From: an uncultured Pelagibacteraceae bacterium
GTDB lineage: Bacteria > Pseudomonadota > Alphaproteobacteria > Pelagibacterales > Pelagibacteraceae
Length of the DNA: 37,891 nucleotides
Assembly (NCBI GenBank): GCA_902538255.1
Contig: CACBEJ010000007.1
Coordinates: 1-37,891, forward strand
Direction: 5' to 3'
The notes below the pieces were generated by a model. The model did not search any database. It was not told the DNA's origin and saw nothing but the letters and a program-made list of their open reading frames with translations. Below, piece after piece: positions 24,444-34,180 of this stretch. How positions within the stretch are numbered: the stretch's first letter is position 1; the number at the start of each line of letters is the position of its first letter. Position numbers and translations under genes: made by a program.

Positions 24444-25839
24444 ACTTCTCACGATATTTTTTAACTGCTCTTTGAGCTATATAATTAAGAACAAGTGTGG
24501 CTATAAATAATGTTAAACCTAAAGCAAAAGCAGATTGAGTTTTTGGACTGTCAAATTCTTGGTCTCCAACTAAGATCATTACTATTTGTGTAGTTATAGT
24601 TGTTGTAGACTCTAAAGGATTAATTGTGAGATTTGCAGCAAGACCAGCTGCCATCACAACTATCATGGTTTCTCCTATAGCTCTCGAGACAGCTAACAAA
24701 ACAGAACCAATAATTCCAGGTAATGCCGCAGGTATAACTACTTTTTTTATCGTTTCTGATTTAGTGGCTCCTACAGCATATGATCCATCTCTTAATGATT
24801 GAGGAACAGAGTTTATTACGTCGTCTGATAGTGATGAAACATATGGAATAATCATTATACCCATAATTAATCCAGCTGCTAAAGCACTCTCTGACGAAAC
24901 AGTTAATCCTAAATTTTCTCCAATTTGTCTAAAGAAGGGTCCAACTGTTAAAGCTGCAAAAAAACCATAAACAACAGTTGGAATACCAGCTAAGATTTCA
25001 ATAATTGGTTTTGAAATTCTTCTGATTTTTACTGATGCATATTCGGCCATGTAAATTCCAGAAAACAGTCCAATTGGGACAGCAACAAGCATTGCGATGA
25101 AAGCAATAAAGGAAGTGCCGGCTATTAATGGAATAAATCCAAATGCATCTTTTAATTCATCATATTCTGCAGCAGTGATAGCAGAAGCGTCACTAACAAA
25201 AGCTCTTTGAGGACTCCAATTTGTTCCAAACAAATAATCAAAAATATTGATTACAGAAAAGAATTTTATACTTTCAAAGAGAAGAGAAAATATTATTCCT
25301 AAAGTTGTTAAAATTGCAATTAATGATGATGCAAATAATAATCCTTTTAAAATAACCTCGACATCGTCTCTTGCTTTATTATTATTTTTTATTTTTTTTA
25401 ACGAATAAATTACCGATGCAATAACGATACCAAAAATTAATACTATTTTGGAATTAGTAAAAAGATTTATAAATTTTGCGTAGGAAAGTGCACTTTCTTT
25501 TAAAATAGTATCTATATCTCCAAAATAAGTTCCAGCATATATAGCTTTAATTTTTTCATAAATTAAGTTAGCTTCATTTTTATCATTAAAAATAGCTCCT
25601 TGATTAGCAGCAGTTTCAATAATAATTGATTTAATAATTACTGGTTCAAATAGTGTCCAAATTAAAAGAAATACCAATGAAGGTATAGAACACCATAAAA
25701 CTAAATAATACCCATAAAATTTTGGTAGAGCATTTAATTTTATATTTTTCTCAATTGAAATACTTTTAGTTTTTGATCTACCGTAGAAAAATAATGATAA
25801 TGAAAATATTGTTATTAAAAAGATTAATACGAAATTCAT
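24436..25839 (-). CDS. pstC: PstC, phosphate ABC transporter permease
   Basis: PstC is the partner permease of PstA. The 467-aa protein has extra N-terminal helices and a hydrophilic segment before the conserved core, which includes FGFIPLIAGTSFIAFIAMLV, the EILAGIPTVVYGFFA motif and the cytoplasmic GSYAVGATKSETIKKVVIPA loop. It starts a second transcription unit after a strong terminator, with its own Pho box whose downstream spacing puts the predicted transcript start within a few bases of the ATG. No Shine-Dalgarno sequence is visible in front of the ATG. Confidence 0.95.
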   Translation of the reverse strand: MNFVLIFLITIFSLSLFFYGRSKTKSISIEKNIKLNALPKFYGYYLVLWCSIPSLVFLLIWTLFEPVIIKSIIIETAANQGAIFNDKNEANLIYEKIKAIYAGTYFGDIDTILKESALSYAKFINLFTNSKIVLIFGIVIASVIYSLKKIKNNNKARDDVEVILKGLLFASSLIAILTTLGIIFSLLFESIKFFSVINIFDYLFGTNWSPQRAFVSDASAITAAEYDELKDAFGFIPLIAGTSFIAFIAMLVAVPIGLFSGIYMAEYASVKIRRISKPIIEILAGIPTVVYGFFAALTVGPFFRQIGENLGLTVSSESALAAGLIMGIMIIPYVSSLSDDVINSVPQSLRDGSYAVGATKSETIKKVVIPAALPGIIGSVLLAVSRAIGETMIVVMAAGLAANLTINPLESTTTITTQIVMILVGDQEFDSPKTQSAFALGLTLFIATLVLNYIAQRAVKKYREKYD

Positions 25840-25848
25840 TCGCTCAGA

Positions 25849-25882
25849 TTGATATCTTTTAAATGTTACAATTTTGTTACAA
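25849..25882 (-). promoter_or_regulatory. Pho box and -10 element of pstC
   Basis: On the minus strand, TTGTAAC AAAA TTGTAAC (25882-25865) is a perfect 7-4-7 direct repeat with the 11-bp periodicity of PhoB sites. Exactly 10 bp later comes TATCAA (25854-25849), a suitable -10. This is the same spacing as at pstS. The predicted start is around 25842, about 3 nt before the ATG, implying an almost leaderless mRNA. Confidence 0.88.
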
Positions 25883-25902
25883 ATTAAAGCCTTGATTGAA
25901 AT

Positions 25903-25936
25903 AAAAAAAAAGGCCAGTAAATACCGGCCTTTTTTT
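25903..25936. terminator. Intrinsic bidirectional terminator between pstS and pstC
   Basis: A run of A, GGCC, a short AT-rich loop (AGTAAATACC), GGCC and a run of T form a GC-clamped hairpin with a U-tract in both directions. It lies 17 bp after the pstS stop and before the pstC Pho box. It should end most pstS transcripts, leaving pstCAB-phoU-phoB to its own promoter plus limited readthrough. Confidence 0.92.
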
Positions 25937-25952
25937 GGGGATAAGTTTAAAT

Positions 25953-26981
25953 TTATTTAATATTAATTGTATTTAGATCCAAAGCTGCAGTTCTAGTTAC
26001 CTTGTACTTATCAGAAGCTAATGGAACTAATCCAATTTTCGCTAAGTAACCTCTGTTACCCATAGATTTTTTAGAGGTAAATTCTTTTAAATATTCCTCA
26101 ATACCTGGAACTACACCAATATGAGCTTTTTTAACGTAAAAGAATAATGGTCTAGCAATTGGATATGAATAATCTTGAATACCTTCTAAAGATGGTTGCA
26201 CACCTTCAATTGAAGCAGCTTTAACCTTATCTTTATTAGCAACTAGATAACTATAACCAAAGAAACCATAAGCGTCTGGGTTTGAAGTTAGTTTTTGAAC
26301 AATTAAAGTGTCATTTTCACCAGCTTCAACTGCATAACCATCTTCTCTCATTTTAGCACATTCTTTTTTTGCTTTTTTACCTGCAGCGTCATAAAGTGTT
26401 TTTGCAGTTTTTGTGCATCCTTTACCCATAACTAAAGAATTCCACGCATCTCTAGTTCCTGATGTTGGGGGTGCTATTAAAATTTCAATTTTTTTGTTTG
26501 GAAGACTTGCATCTATATCACTCCATTTTTTGTATGGATTTTCAACAAGTTTGCCATCAACATCAACTTTAGCAGCTAAAGCTCTCCACAATTGCTCTTT
26601 TGTAAAATCTGCATCTGGAGCACTCACTGCATGTGCAAATGAAATTCCATCGTTACCTACTACAATTTCAATAATTTCAGAAACTCCATTTTTTTCACAT
26701 AATGCTTTTTCTTTTGGCTTAATTGCTCTTGAAGCATTTGTTACATCTGGATGATTAACACCAACTCCAGCGCAGAATAATTTCATTCCACCACCAGTAC
26801 CTGTACTTTCAATAACTGGAGTTTTAAATTTTCCACTTTTACCGAATTTTTCAGCAACCACTGTTGCATATGGGTAAACAGTTGATGACCCTACAATTTT
26901 GATTTGGTCTCTTGAGTAACTATTTGTTGTAAAACTTAATACTAAAAGAAATCCAAATATTACGCTTATTATTTTATTCAT
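25953..26981 (-). CDS. pstS: PstS, periplasmic phosphate-binding protein
   Basis: PstS binds phosphate in the periplasm and hands it to PstCA. I choose the ATG at 26981 (342 aa) because it has a strong AGGAG 4 bases upstream and gives a clean signal peptide (MNKIISVIFGFLLVLSFTTN, cleavage near SYS-RDQ). An in-frame ATG at 27002 would add seven charged residues and lacks such a site. Phosphate-binding motifs are VGSSTVYPYATVVAEKF, ESTGTGGGMKLF and PPTSGTRDAWN. It is transcribed from its own Pho promoter and closed by a terminator, fitting the high dose needed for a binding protein. Confidence 0.96.
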   Translation of the reverse strand: MNKIISVIFGFLLVLSFTTNSYSRDQIKIVGSSTVYPYATVVAEKFGKSGKFKTPVIESTGTGGGMKLFCAGVGVNHPDVTNASRAIKPKEKALCEKNGVSEIIEIVVGNDGISFAHAVSAPDADFTKEQLWRALAAKVDVDGKLVENPYKKWSDIDASLPNKKIEILIAPPTSGTRDAWNSLVMGKGCTKTAKTLYDAAGKKAKKECAKMREDGYAVEAGENDTLIVQKLTSNPDAYGFFGYSYLVANKDKVKAASIEGVQPSLEGIQDYSYPIARPLFFYVKKAHIGVVPGIEEYLKEFTSKKSMGNRGYLAKIGLVPLASDKYKVTRTAALDLNTINIK

Positions 26982-26985
26982 AATT

Positions 26986-26990
26986 CTCCT
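26986..26990 (-). promoter_or_regulatory. Ribosome-binding site of pstS
   Basis: AGGAG on the minus strand, 4 bases before the ATG at 26981. It is among the clearest Shine-Dalgarno sequences in the window and decides the start in favour of the shorter signal peptide. Confidence 0.85.
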
Positions 26991-27033
26991 TTTTAGATTC
27001 ATAATTCGGTCTTAATAAAATTGATTCTTAAAC

Positions 27034-27067
27034 ATTTTATTAAAGGAAGGTTAAACTTTTGTTACAA
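27034..27067 (-). promoter_or_regulatory. Pho box and -10 element of pstS
   Basis: On the minus strand TTGTAAC AAAA GTTTAAC (27067-27050) is a Pho box with a perfect first half and a diverged second half. TAAAAT follows exactly 10 bp later (27039-27034), as in the pstC promoter. The predicted start near 27027 leaves an untranslated leader of about 46 nt containing the strong ribosome-binding site. Confidence 0.83.
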
Positions 27068-27087
27068 TGACTAACTTTTTAGTTGAA

Positions 27088-28245
27088 TTACAAAGGATTA
27101 AATTTGATATCTATTGTGGTTCCTTCATTTTCAACACTATTAATATCCATCTCTGCTCTATGTTGTGAGACTAAATGTTTTACAATAGCTAAACCAAGAC
27201 CTGTACCACCTACACTTCGGCTTTTGCTTGGATCAACAGTAAAAAATCTTTCAGTGATTCTATGTATAGACTCCTTTGGAATACCTATTCCCTGATCTGC
27301 TACTGAAACAGTATTAAACTCACCATCTTTTTTAGCAGTGATTGTAATTTCTTTATTTTTATCACTGTATTTGATTGAATTATCTATAAGATTAGTAAAA
27401 ATTTCTATTAATTTATCTCTATCACCAATTATTTTAAAATTATCAGTTTTATTAAATTTAATACTAATATTATTTTTACTAATTATTTTTTCATAAGTTT
27501 TAATAACATAATCAATCAATTCTATAAGATCTATTTCATGCGTTGGTCGTATATGTTCCTGTAATTCAATTTTAGATAATGACAATAAATCTCTGATTAA
27601 ATTTTCCATTCTCTCAGATTGAGAGCTCATTACAGGAAGTAAATTATTTACCTCAGAATTCTTTTTTAAATCTGAATTATTTTCAAATGTTTCAAGTCCC
27701 ATTTTGATGGATTGTAGAGGTGTTCTTAGTTCATGTGATACGTTAGCCACAAAATCAGATTTTAATTGTTGGAATTTGTGGAATTCAGTTAAATCCCTTA
27801 TGAATAAGACACAACATATTTCATCAAAAAATAGATTATTCTGATCAAGGTAAATTGTTATATTTAATCTTTGAACAGCTTGATTTCTAATTTCAATTTC
27901 AAGATCTGAAATATTGCTACCCTCGAATGATTTATCAATTGAACTTAAAAGATCAGGGTTTCTTAAAAAGCCGCTTATATTCTCTTCTAGTTTTATCTGA
28001 AATAATTTATTAGCAGAGTTGTTGCTAAAAAGAATTTTCTTACCTTTGTCTAAAATTATTATTCCCTCAGGAATATAATTTAATAAATCATAAATATTTT
28101 TTCTATAATCTTTATTTTCTACGACTTTAATTTGATCATTATTATTTTTAGTTTCAGTTTTAATACCTAATACTTTTTCTTTTTTTAATAATAGATAAGT
28201 AAGAAGAACAATTATTACTAATAAAATTATTGTTAATAACTCCAT
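27088..28245 (-). CDS. phoR: PhoR, phosphate regulon sensor histidine kinase
   Basis: PhoR phosphorylates PhoB under phosphate limitation. The 385-aa protein has one N-terminal membrane helix (residues about 3-20), a PAS-like domain (IPEGIIILDKGKKILFSNNSA), the H-box SDFVANVSHELRTPLQSIK, the N-box IFTNLIDNSIKYS, and ATP-lid motifs DQGIGIPKESIHRITERFF and GGTGLGLAIVKH. Only one membrane helix and no periplasmic domain are visible, so signalling should come through PstSCAB-PhoU. Its ATG overlaps the manC stop by one base, placing it at the end of the valS-ilvD-manC run. Confidence 0.94.
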   Translation of the reverse strand: MELLTIILLVIIVLLTYLLLKKEKVLGIKTETKNNNDQIKVVENKDYRKNIYDLLNYIPEGIIILDKGKKILFSNNSANKLFQIKLEENISGFLRNPDLLSSIDKSFEGSNISDLEIEIRNQAVQRLNITIYLDQNNLFFDEICCVLFIRDLTEFHKFQQLKSDFVANVSHELRTPLQSIKMGLETFENNSDLKKNSEVNNLLPVMSSQSERMENLIRDLLSLSKIELQEHIRPTHEIDLIELIDYVIKTYEKIISKNNISIKFNKTDNFKIIGDRDKLIEIFTNLIDNSIKYSDKNKEITITAKKDGEFNTVSVADQGIGIPKESIHRITERFFTVDPSKSRSVGGTGLGLAIVKHLVSQHRAEMDINSVENEGTTIDIKFNPL

Positions 28246-29450
28246 TACTTCACTCTACCATATACATCTTGATATCTTACAATATCGCTTTCCTTCAAAA
28301 TTGAGCCAACTTGAGCTTCAATAATTTTAACAGGTTTTTTTCCTGGATTTTGAACTCTATGAATAGCCTCTAACGGAATGAATATATGTTCACCAGGTTT
28401 TTTAATTATAATATCTTTATTAAGAGTTATTTTAGCATTTCCTTGTGTGACCAACCAATGTTCAGCTCGGTGATGGTGTTTTTGTAAACTCAAAATACCT
28501 TTTGGTTTTACATACAACTCTTTAATTAAAAACTCTTTGCCCTCGAATAGATTTGTGTATCTACCCCATGGACGGTAATAGACATTTTTTTTTTTAATAT
28601 ATTTGTTTTTATTTTTGTCATACATCTTCAAAATTTCTTTCCAACTACCAAGATCTGACCAAGGAATGTCTAATTTGATAGCGTTAATTTGTTTAGTTTT
28701 TTCTAGAATTGCATAATCAAATGATTTGGCAGTCGCTTTTATGAATGAAGCTTTATTTAGATAATATGTATTAGCCTTATATTTTGCTTTGCTAACTGCA
28801 TCTAAACAATTTCTGTAAGTTTTGGGCTGATATTTTTTAAAGTTATTAATAATAGAATCTTTTCTAAGATAAAACATTCCAGAATTCCAATAACCTTTAT
28901 TCTTTATAATTTGTTTGGCCTTAGCTTCTTTTGGTTTTTCAATAAATCTAGTTACTTTATTAATATTACCTTTGAATTTTTTAGTTAAAAAATAACCATA
29001 TTCGCTAGATGGTGAGCTTGGTTTTATCCCAAATATAAATATATTTTGATCACTTAAATTCTTTTTGTTTTTATTAATAGCCTTATTAAAAATACTCATC
29101 TTTTCAATTAAATGATCTGCTGAAAAAAACATTAAAGGTTGATTGTCTGGAATGTCTTTAATCAAAGCCATACTTAATATAGCTGGTGCAGTGTTTCTTT
29201 TTGCTGGTTCTAGAACAATTTTGTAATTATTTATTTTGTATTTTCTAAGATGTTGTTTTATTTGTTTAAGATATTTTTTATTTGTACTTATAACAGGTGC
29301 ATCAAATATTGATGTTTTTGTTCTCTCAAGAGTTTTTCCAAGTAAAGTCCAATCACCAAAATTAATAAACTGTTTAGCTTGATGATTTTTAGAATTTGGC
29401 CAAAGTCGAGTTCCAGCACCTCCACATAAAATAACTGGACGAATTTTCAT
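28245..29450 (-). CDS. manC: Mannose-1-phosphate guanylyltransferase / mannose-6-phosphate isomerase
   Basis: This bifunctional-type enzyme makes GDP-mannose for surface polysaccharides. The 401-aa protein has the nucleotidyltransferase start LCGGAGTRLWPNSKNHQAKQ, the FFSADHLI region, VTRFIEKPKEAKA, and NSGMFYLRK. A C-terminal cupin carries YRPWGRYTNLFEG and the metal-type LQKHHHRAEHWLV block of type II phosphomannose isomerase. It is shorter than the 470-480 aa of well-studied AlgA/ManC proteins, with reductions mostly in the transferase half. It is joined by 1-base overlaps to ilvD and phoR. Confidence 0.92.
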   Translation of the reverse strand: MKIRPVILCGGAGTRLWPNSKNHQAKQFINFGDWTLLGKTLERTKTSIFDAPVISTNKKYLKQIKQHLRKYKINNYKIVLEPAKRNTAPAILSMALIKDIPDNQPLMFFSADHLIEKMSIFNKAINKNKKNLSDQNIFIFGIKPSSPSSEYGYFLTKKFKGNINKVTRFIEKPKEAKAKQIIKNKGYWNSGMFYLRKDSIINNFKKYQPKTYRNCLDAVSKAKYKANTYYLNKASFIKATAKSFDYAILEKTKQINAIKLDIPWSDLGSWKEILKMYDKNKNKYIKKKNVYYRPWGRYTNLFEGKEFLIKELYVKPKGILSLQKHHHRAEHWLVTQGNAKITLNKDIIIKKPGEHIFIPLEAIHRVQNPGKKPVKIIEAQVGSILKESDIVRYQDVYGRVK

Positions 29451-31168
29451 TAAATCTCTGAATAATCCTTAACTTCTTTTTTCTTACCTGGGTGTGTTGG
29501 TGCTCCTAAATATGCGGGTCCAACTGTTTGTGCGTATTTCCATAAAGTACCAGATCCAAATTCTGATTTTCTAGCTTTCCATTTTCTTTTTCTTTTAGCT
29601 AATTCTTTTTTAGAAAGTCTTACGTTGATCGTTCCTTTTTTGGCATCGATATCAATGATATCTCCAGTACGTAAAAGGCCTATAGGACCTCCTAGAGCGG
29701 CCTCAGGGCCCACATGACCCACACAAAAGCCTCTTGTGGCTCCAGAGAACCTACCGTCTGTAATAAGGGCTACTTTCTCCCCTTTTCCCTGTCCATAAAT
29801 TGCACTTGTTGTAGATAACATTTCTCTCATACCTGGACCTCCAACAGGTCCTTCGTATCTAATTATAATTACATCACCATCATTATACTTTTTGCTTTGA
29901 ACAGCTTTCATTGCACTTTCCTCATTTTCAAAACATCTTGCTTTTCCAGTAAATTGCAATTTTTTAAGTCCTGCAACTTTAACAATTGCACCTTCAGGTG
30001 CTAAGTTTCCTTTTAATCCAACAACGCCGCCTGTTGGTGATAATGGATTTTTATAAGATCTCATTACTTTTTGTTTTGGATTGAATTTAATACCTTTTAA
30101 ATTTTCCTTCATAGTTTTTCCAGTAACTGTCATGCAATCACCATGAATATATCCGCCTTCATATAAAGTTTTTAATAACATTGGAACGCCGCCTGCTAAC
30201 CACATATCTTTAGCAACATATTTTCCACCTGGTTTTAAATCTGCAAGATAAGGTGTTCTTTTAAAAATTTTAGCAACATCCATTAAATCAAATTTAATTC
30301 CTGCTTCATTTGCAATAGCAGGTAAATGTAATCCTGCATTTGTAGAACCACCAGTTGCAGCAACTACAGTTGCAGCATTTTCTAAAGCCTTTCTTGTAAC
30401 TATATCTCTTGGTTTAATTCCTTTTTTCAAAAGGTTCATAACCGTTTTACCACTAGCTTTTGCGTATTTATCTCTTTCTTCATATGGCGCTGGTGTTCCT
30501 GCTGAATAAGGTAATGCTAATCCAATTGCTTCTGATACACATGCCATTGTATTTGCTGTAAATTGTCCTCCACAAGCGCCTGCACTTGGACAAGCAACTA
30601 ATTCTAATTTTCTAAGTTCTGCAGCAGACATTTGACCTGTTGAATGTTTTCCAACCGCCTCAAATACATCCACAACTGTTACGTCTTTTCCTTTATATTT
30701 GCCTGGAAGGATTGATCCACCATATATAAATACACTTGGTACATTTAATCTAACCATAGACATCATTAGACCTGGTAAAGATTTATCACATCCAGCAATA
30801 CCAACTAAAGCATCATAACAATGACCTCTAACCGTAAGTTCAGCTGAATCTGCAATTACTTCTCTAGATATCAATGAGGACTTCATTCCTTCATGACCCA
30901 TTGCAATACCATCAGTAACAGTAATTGTACAAAATTCTCTTGGAGTTCCGCCATTTGCTCTAACTCCTTTTTTAACTGATTGAGCCTGTCTCATTAGAGC
31001 AATGTTACAAGGCGCTGCCTCATTCCATGTGGAAACGACGCCAATAAAGGGTTTAGCTACATCTTTCTCAGTTTCCCCCATAGCATAATAGAATGATCTG
31101 TGTGGAGCTCTATCTGCCCCTAATGATGTATGTCTGCTTGGAAGTTTCTTTTTATTGAATTTAGCCAT
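29450..31168 (-). CDS. ilvD: Dihydroxy-acid dehydratase
   Basis: IlvD dehydrates dihydroxy acids to the 2-keto acids of valine, isoleucine and pantothenate synthesis. The 572-aa protein has normal length. Cluster-ligand cysteines appear in [22 protein letters not shown] and [16 protein letters not shown], fitting the Fe-S dehydratase family, and the C-terminal [20 protein letters not shown] signature is present. Its GC content and codon use seem slightly higher than its neighbours, as expected for a highly conserved gene. It overlaps valS and manC by one base each. Confidence 0.97.
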   Translation of the reverse strand: MAKFNKKKLPSRHTSLGADRAPHRSFYYAMGETEKDVAKPFIGVVSTWNEAAPCNIALMRQAQSVKKGVRANGGTPREFCTITVTDGIAMGHEGMKSSLISREVIADSAELTVRGHCYDALVGIAGCDKSLPGLMMSMVRLNVPSVFIYGGSILPGKYKGKDVTVVDVFEAVGKHSTGQMSAAELRKLELVACPSAGACGGQFTANTMACVSEAIGLALPYSAGTPAPYEERDKYAKASGKTVMNLLKKGIKPRDIVTRKALENAATVVAATGGSTNAGLHLPAIANEAGIKFDLMDVAKIFKRTPYLADLKPGGKYVAKDMWLAGGVPMLLKTLYEGGYIHGDCMTVTGKTMKENLKGIKFNPKQKVMRSYKNPLSPTGGVVGLKGNLAPEGAIVKVAGLKKLQFTGKARCFENEESAMKAVQSKKYNDGDVIIIRYEGPVGGPGMREMLSTTSAIYGQGKGEKVALITDGRFSGATRGFCVGHVGPEAALGGPIGLLRTGDIIDIDAKKGTINVRLSKKELAKRKRKWKARKSEFGSGTLWKYAQTVGPAYLGAPTHPGKKKEVKDYSEI

Positions 31169-33795
31169 TATATACCCTTTATTGTTACTGATATTTTATC
31201 AATATCATTCTTTAAATTATTATAATTATTTTTTTCTTGTTCAACAATCTCTTTTGGAGCTCGATCTACAAAACTTTTATTTTCTAATCTTTGAGATATT
31301 TTATTCATCTCTTGCTCTAACCTGCTTTGTTTATTTGTTAAATTTTCTTTTATTAATTTTAAATCAACGTCTTTATCAAAATAAATCTTAAACAAATCAC
31401 CAGAAACAACCATTGTCGCAGCTGGTTTATCTAAATCTTTGTCTAGTATCGTATTTATTCTGCCAAGTTTCTTAAGAATAATTTCATTTTTATTAATAAA
31501 ATCTTTTTGGTTTTTGTTAATATTACTTATTGATACATCAATAAATGAGCCTGGACTTACATTTAGCTCATTTTTAAATGATCTAATCTCTGAAATAATA
31601 TTAATGATATTTTCAACCTGTTTGGTGCTACTATCCTTGTTTATTTCTCCAGATAACCAATTTTTAAGCATCAAATAATCACTACCGTCATTATCAAATT
31701 TATTTTTGAGCCATATTTCTTCAGTTACAAAAGGAATAAAAGGATGTAGCAAAATCAAAATTTGTTTAAATACAAAAGATGATACTTTTTTTACCTCTGC
31801 TTTAGCTTTTGCATCATCTGAAAAGAGTATAGTTTTAGATAGTTCTAAATACCAATCACAATACGAATGCCATGCAAATTGATAAGCATTTTTAGCTGCT
31901 TCATCAAATCTATAATCTTCAAGGTTTTTTTCTATCTTATTTTTGGTTTCAACAAGTTCTGAATAAATCCATTTGTTAATATTTACATTTAAACTAGGAA
32001 CTTTATCTATATCTTTAAAATCACATTCATTAGTGATTAAAAAATTATTTGCATTCCATAATTTATTTAAAAAATTTCTATAACCTTTAACTCTATCTTC
32101 AGAAAGCTTAACATCTGTACCAGGTGAGGCCATTGATAACAAAGTAAATCTAAGTGCATCTGCACTATATTTTTCAATTAAATCTAAAGGATCAATTACA
32201 TTACCTTTAGACTTAGACATTTTCTGTCCCTTTTCATCTCTAACTAATGCATGAACATATATATCTTTAAATGGTTCTTTGTTTAAAAATTCAGTACCAA
32301 ACATAATCATCCTAGCTACCCAAAAAAATATAATATCAAAACCTGTAACTAATACTGATGTTGGATAAAATTTATCTACATATTTATTATCATCTGGCCA
32401 ACCAAGTGTAGCAAAAGGCCATAAGCCAGATGAGAACCAAGTGTCTAAAACATCTGGATCACGATTTAATTCAACATCTTTACCGTAATGTTTTTTTGCT
32501 TGTTGTTTTGCATCATCTTCATTTTCTGCAACAAAAATTTTTTTATCTGGACCATACCAGGCAGGAATTTGATGTCCCCACCAAAGTTGTCTTGAAATAC
32601 ACCATGGCTCAATATTATTCATCCATTGAAAATAAGTTTTTGACCAATTCTCAGGAAAGAAATTTGTCTTTTTTGAATTAACAACCTCTTTAGCTTTAAC
32701 AGATAATTTACCCGCATCAGCAAACCATTGTTCTGTTAGGAAAGGTTCAATTATTGAATTAGATCTATCTCCGTAAGGAACTTTATTTTTAATATTCTCT
32801 TCTTTTACAAAAAATTCTTTTTCTTTAAGCTCTTTTAAAATTTGTTTTCTTGCTTCCGAGCGATCAAGACCTATGTAATGTTCTGGAGCGTTTTCATTTA
32901 TTTTTCCTGATTCAGTAAAAACATTTATGATTTCAAGATTGTTTCTTTGACCAACATCATAGTCATTGAAATCATGTGCGGGAGTTATTTTTAATGCTCC
33001 AGTTCCTTGTTCAGGATCTGCATAATCATCTTCAATAATTTTTATTTTTCTTCCAACTATTGGGATAGTAACTGTTTTACCAACAAAGGATTTAAATCTT
33101 TCATCTTTTGGATTAACAGCAATAGCTGTATCACCGAGCATTGTTTCGGGTCTAGTTGTTGCAATTGTAATAAATTCTTCGGTTCCATCTATTGGATATC
33201 TGATGTAATAAATTTTAGAATTTACCTCTCTTTGATCTACTTCTAGGTCTGAAATAGCTGTTTTTAAAACCGTATCCCAGTTAACTAATTTCTTATCTTT
33301 ATAGATTAGACCTTTTTTGTAAAGATCTACAAAAACCTTAATTACTGACTTAGATAAATTCTCATCCATTGTGAAGGCATTTCTTGACCAATCACAAGAA
33401 CAACCAAGTTTTTTTAATTGGTTAATTATTATGTCTCCATATTGCTCTTTCCACTCCCAAACTTTTTCAATGAATTTTTCTCTACCAATTTCATTTTTAT
33501 CAATTTTTTCAGAGGTCAATTTTTTCTCTACTAATGCTTGGGTAGCAATTCCAGCATGGTCTGTACCTGGTTGCCATAAAGTTTCAAAATTATTCATCCT
33601 GTGATAACGAATTAACAAATCTTGAATAGAATTGTTAAGCGCGTGCCCCATATGTAAACTGCCTGTTACATTTGGTGGCGGTATAACAATTGAGAATTTT
33701 TTTGAATTTTCTTTAGGTTTAAATAGACCATTTTTTTCCCAATAAGAATAAATTCTATTTTCTACATCAGAATGTATATATTTATCGCTACTCAT
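31168..33795 (-). CDS. valS: Valyl-tRNA synthetase
   Basis: ValRS is a class I synthetase with an editing domain. The 875-aa protein has the HIGH-type motif HMGH in [13 protein letters not shown], editing-domain sequence [19 protein letters not shown], the [13 protein letters not shown] block, [14 protein letters not shown], and a C-terminal coiled coil that is lysine- and asparagine-rich. It starts 125 bp from the divergent tRNA-Cys and leads the valS-ilvD-manC-phoR run. No anomalies. Confidence 0.97.
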   Translation of the reverse strand: MSSDKYIHSDVENRIYSYWEKNGLFKPKENSKKFSIVIPPPNVTGSLHMGHALNNSIQDLLIRYHRMNNFETLWQPGTDHAGIATQALVEKKLTSEKIDKNEIGREKFIEKVWEWKEQYGDIIINQLKKLGCSCDWSRNAFTMDENLSKSVIKVFVDLYKKGLIYKDKKLVNWDTVLKTAISDLEVDQREVNSKIYYIRYPIDGTEEFITIATTRPETMLGDTAIAVNPKDERFKSFVGKTVTIPIVGRKIKIIEDDYADPEQGTGALKITPAHDFNDYDVGQRNNLEIINVFTESGKINENAPEHYIGLDRSEARKQILKELKEKEFFVKEENIKNKVPYGDRSNSIIEPFLTEQWFADAGKLSVKAKEVVNSKKTNFFPENWSKTYFQWMNNIEPWCISRQLWWGHQIPAWYGPDKKIFVAENEDDAKQQAKKHYGKDVELNRDPDVLDTWFSSGLWPFATLGWPDDNKYVDKFYPTSVLVTGFDIIFFWVARMIMFGTEFLNKEPFKDIYVHALVRDEKGQKMSKSKGNVIDPLDLIEKYSADALRFTLLSMASPGTDVKLSEDRVKGYRNFLNKLWNANNFLITNECDFKDIDKVPSLNVNINKWIYSELVETKNKIEKNLEDYRFDEAAKNAYQFAWHSYCDWYLELSKTILFSDDAKAKAEVKKVSSFVFKQILILLHPFIPFVTEEIWLKNKFDNDGSDYLMLKNWLSGEINKDSSTKQVENIINIISEIRSFKNELNVSPGSFIDVSISNINKNQKDFINKNEIILKKLGRINTILDKDLDKPAATMVVSGDLFKIYFDKDVDLKLIKENLTNKQSRLEQEMNKISQRLENKSFVDRAPKEIVEQEKNNYNNLKNDIDKISVTIKGI

Positions 33796-33858
33796 TGATG
33801 TTAAAGTTTATAATTTAATAATTTAAATTAACAATAATCAATTTGAATCGTTATTTAA

Positions 33859-33886
33859 TAGACTAATAGAAATAATTTAATATAAA
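33859..33886 (+). promoter_or_regulatory. Candidate promoter of the tRNA pair
   Basis: TAGACT (33859-33864) and TATAAA (33881-33886) are 16 bp apart, with a predicted start near 33893, 27 bp before tRNA-Cys. The match is moderate in very AT-rich DNA. The rest of the 124-bp gap from 33796 to 33919 holds no other recognisable element apart from the likely minus-strand valS promoter, which I cannot place. Confidence 0.4.
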
Positions 33887-33919
33887 AAGGCATCTGTAGC
33901 TATTAGCTAAAAATAAGAT

Positions 33920-33993
33920 GGCAACGTGGCGGAATGGTTACGCAGAGGATTGCAAATCCTTGTATCCCGGTTCGATTCCGGGCGTTGCCTCCA
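33920..33993 (+). tRNA. tRNA-Cys (GCA)
   Basis: The acceptor stem GGCAACG pairs with CGTTGCC, followed by discriminator U and an encoded CCA (33991-33993). The anticodon loop reads ATTGCAAAT with anticodon GCA, and the T arm is CCGGGTTCGATTCCGGG-like (CCCGGTTCGATTCCGGG). Discriminator U73 is expected for tRNA-Cys. Confidence 0.97.
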
Positions 33994-34042
33994 AAAAAAT
34001 TCTTGTTTTAGTTATAAAAAAAAGTAAGTTTGCTTTTTATAT

Positions 34043-34118
34043 TCCTCGGTAGCTCAGTTGGTAGAGCAGTTGACTGTTAATCAATTGGTCGCAGGTTCGA
34101 GTCCTGCCCGAGGAGCCA
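34043..34118 (+). tRNA. tRNA-Asn (GUU)
   Basis: The acceptor stem TCCTCGG pairs with CCGAGGA, with discriminator G and encoded CCA (34116-34118). The anticodon loop CTGTTAA carries GTT, and the D arm (AGCTCAGTTGGTAGAGC) and T arm (GCAGGTTCGAGTCCTGC) are canonical. It lies 49 bp after tRNA-Cys, probably on one precursor. Confidence 0.97.
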
Positions 34119-34180
34119 CAAAAATTTATAGAAAAATACATAAGCTAAAAATTTAACATTGGGTCTTAATAAAATTTAAA

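Noticed and set aside
26982-27002. Earlier ATG for pstS at 27002
   Set aside because: Seven charged residues would precede the signal peptide, while the ATG at 26981 has an AGGAG 4 bases upstream.
27008-27022. 15-base sequence GGTCTTAATAAAATT near pstS repeated after the XRE gene (34162-34176)
   Set aside because: In sequence this AT-rich, several 15-mer matches are expected by chance in 38 kb, and the two contexts (5' leader and 3' flank) differ.
31155-31391. Plus-strand open frames opposite valS (also 31439-31678, 32430-32681, 33007-33246, 33371-33604)
   Set aside because: They are low-complexity hydrophobic translations of the reverse strand of a conserved synthetase gene.
34014-34042. 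Possible hairpin AAAAAGTA/TGCTTTTT between the two tRNAs
   Set aside because: It is almost all A-T pairs with a G-T wobble, too weak for a terminator; processing of a joint precursor is more likely.
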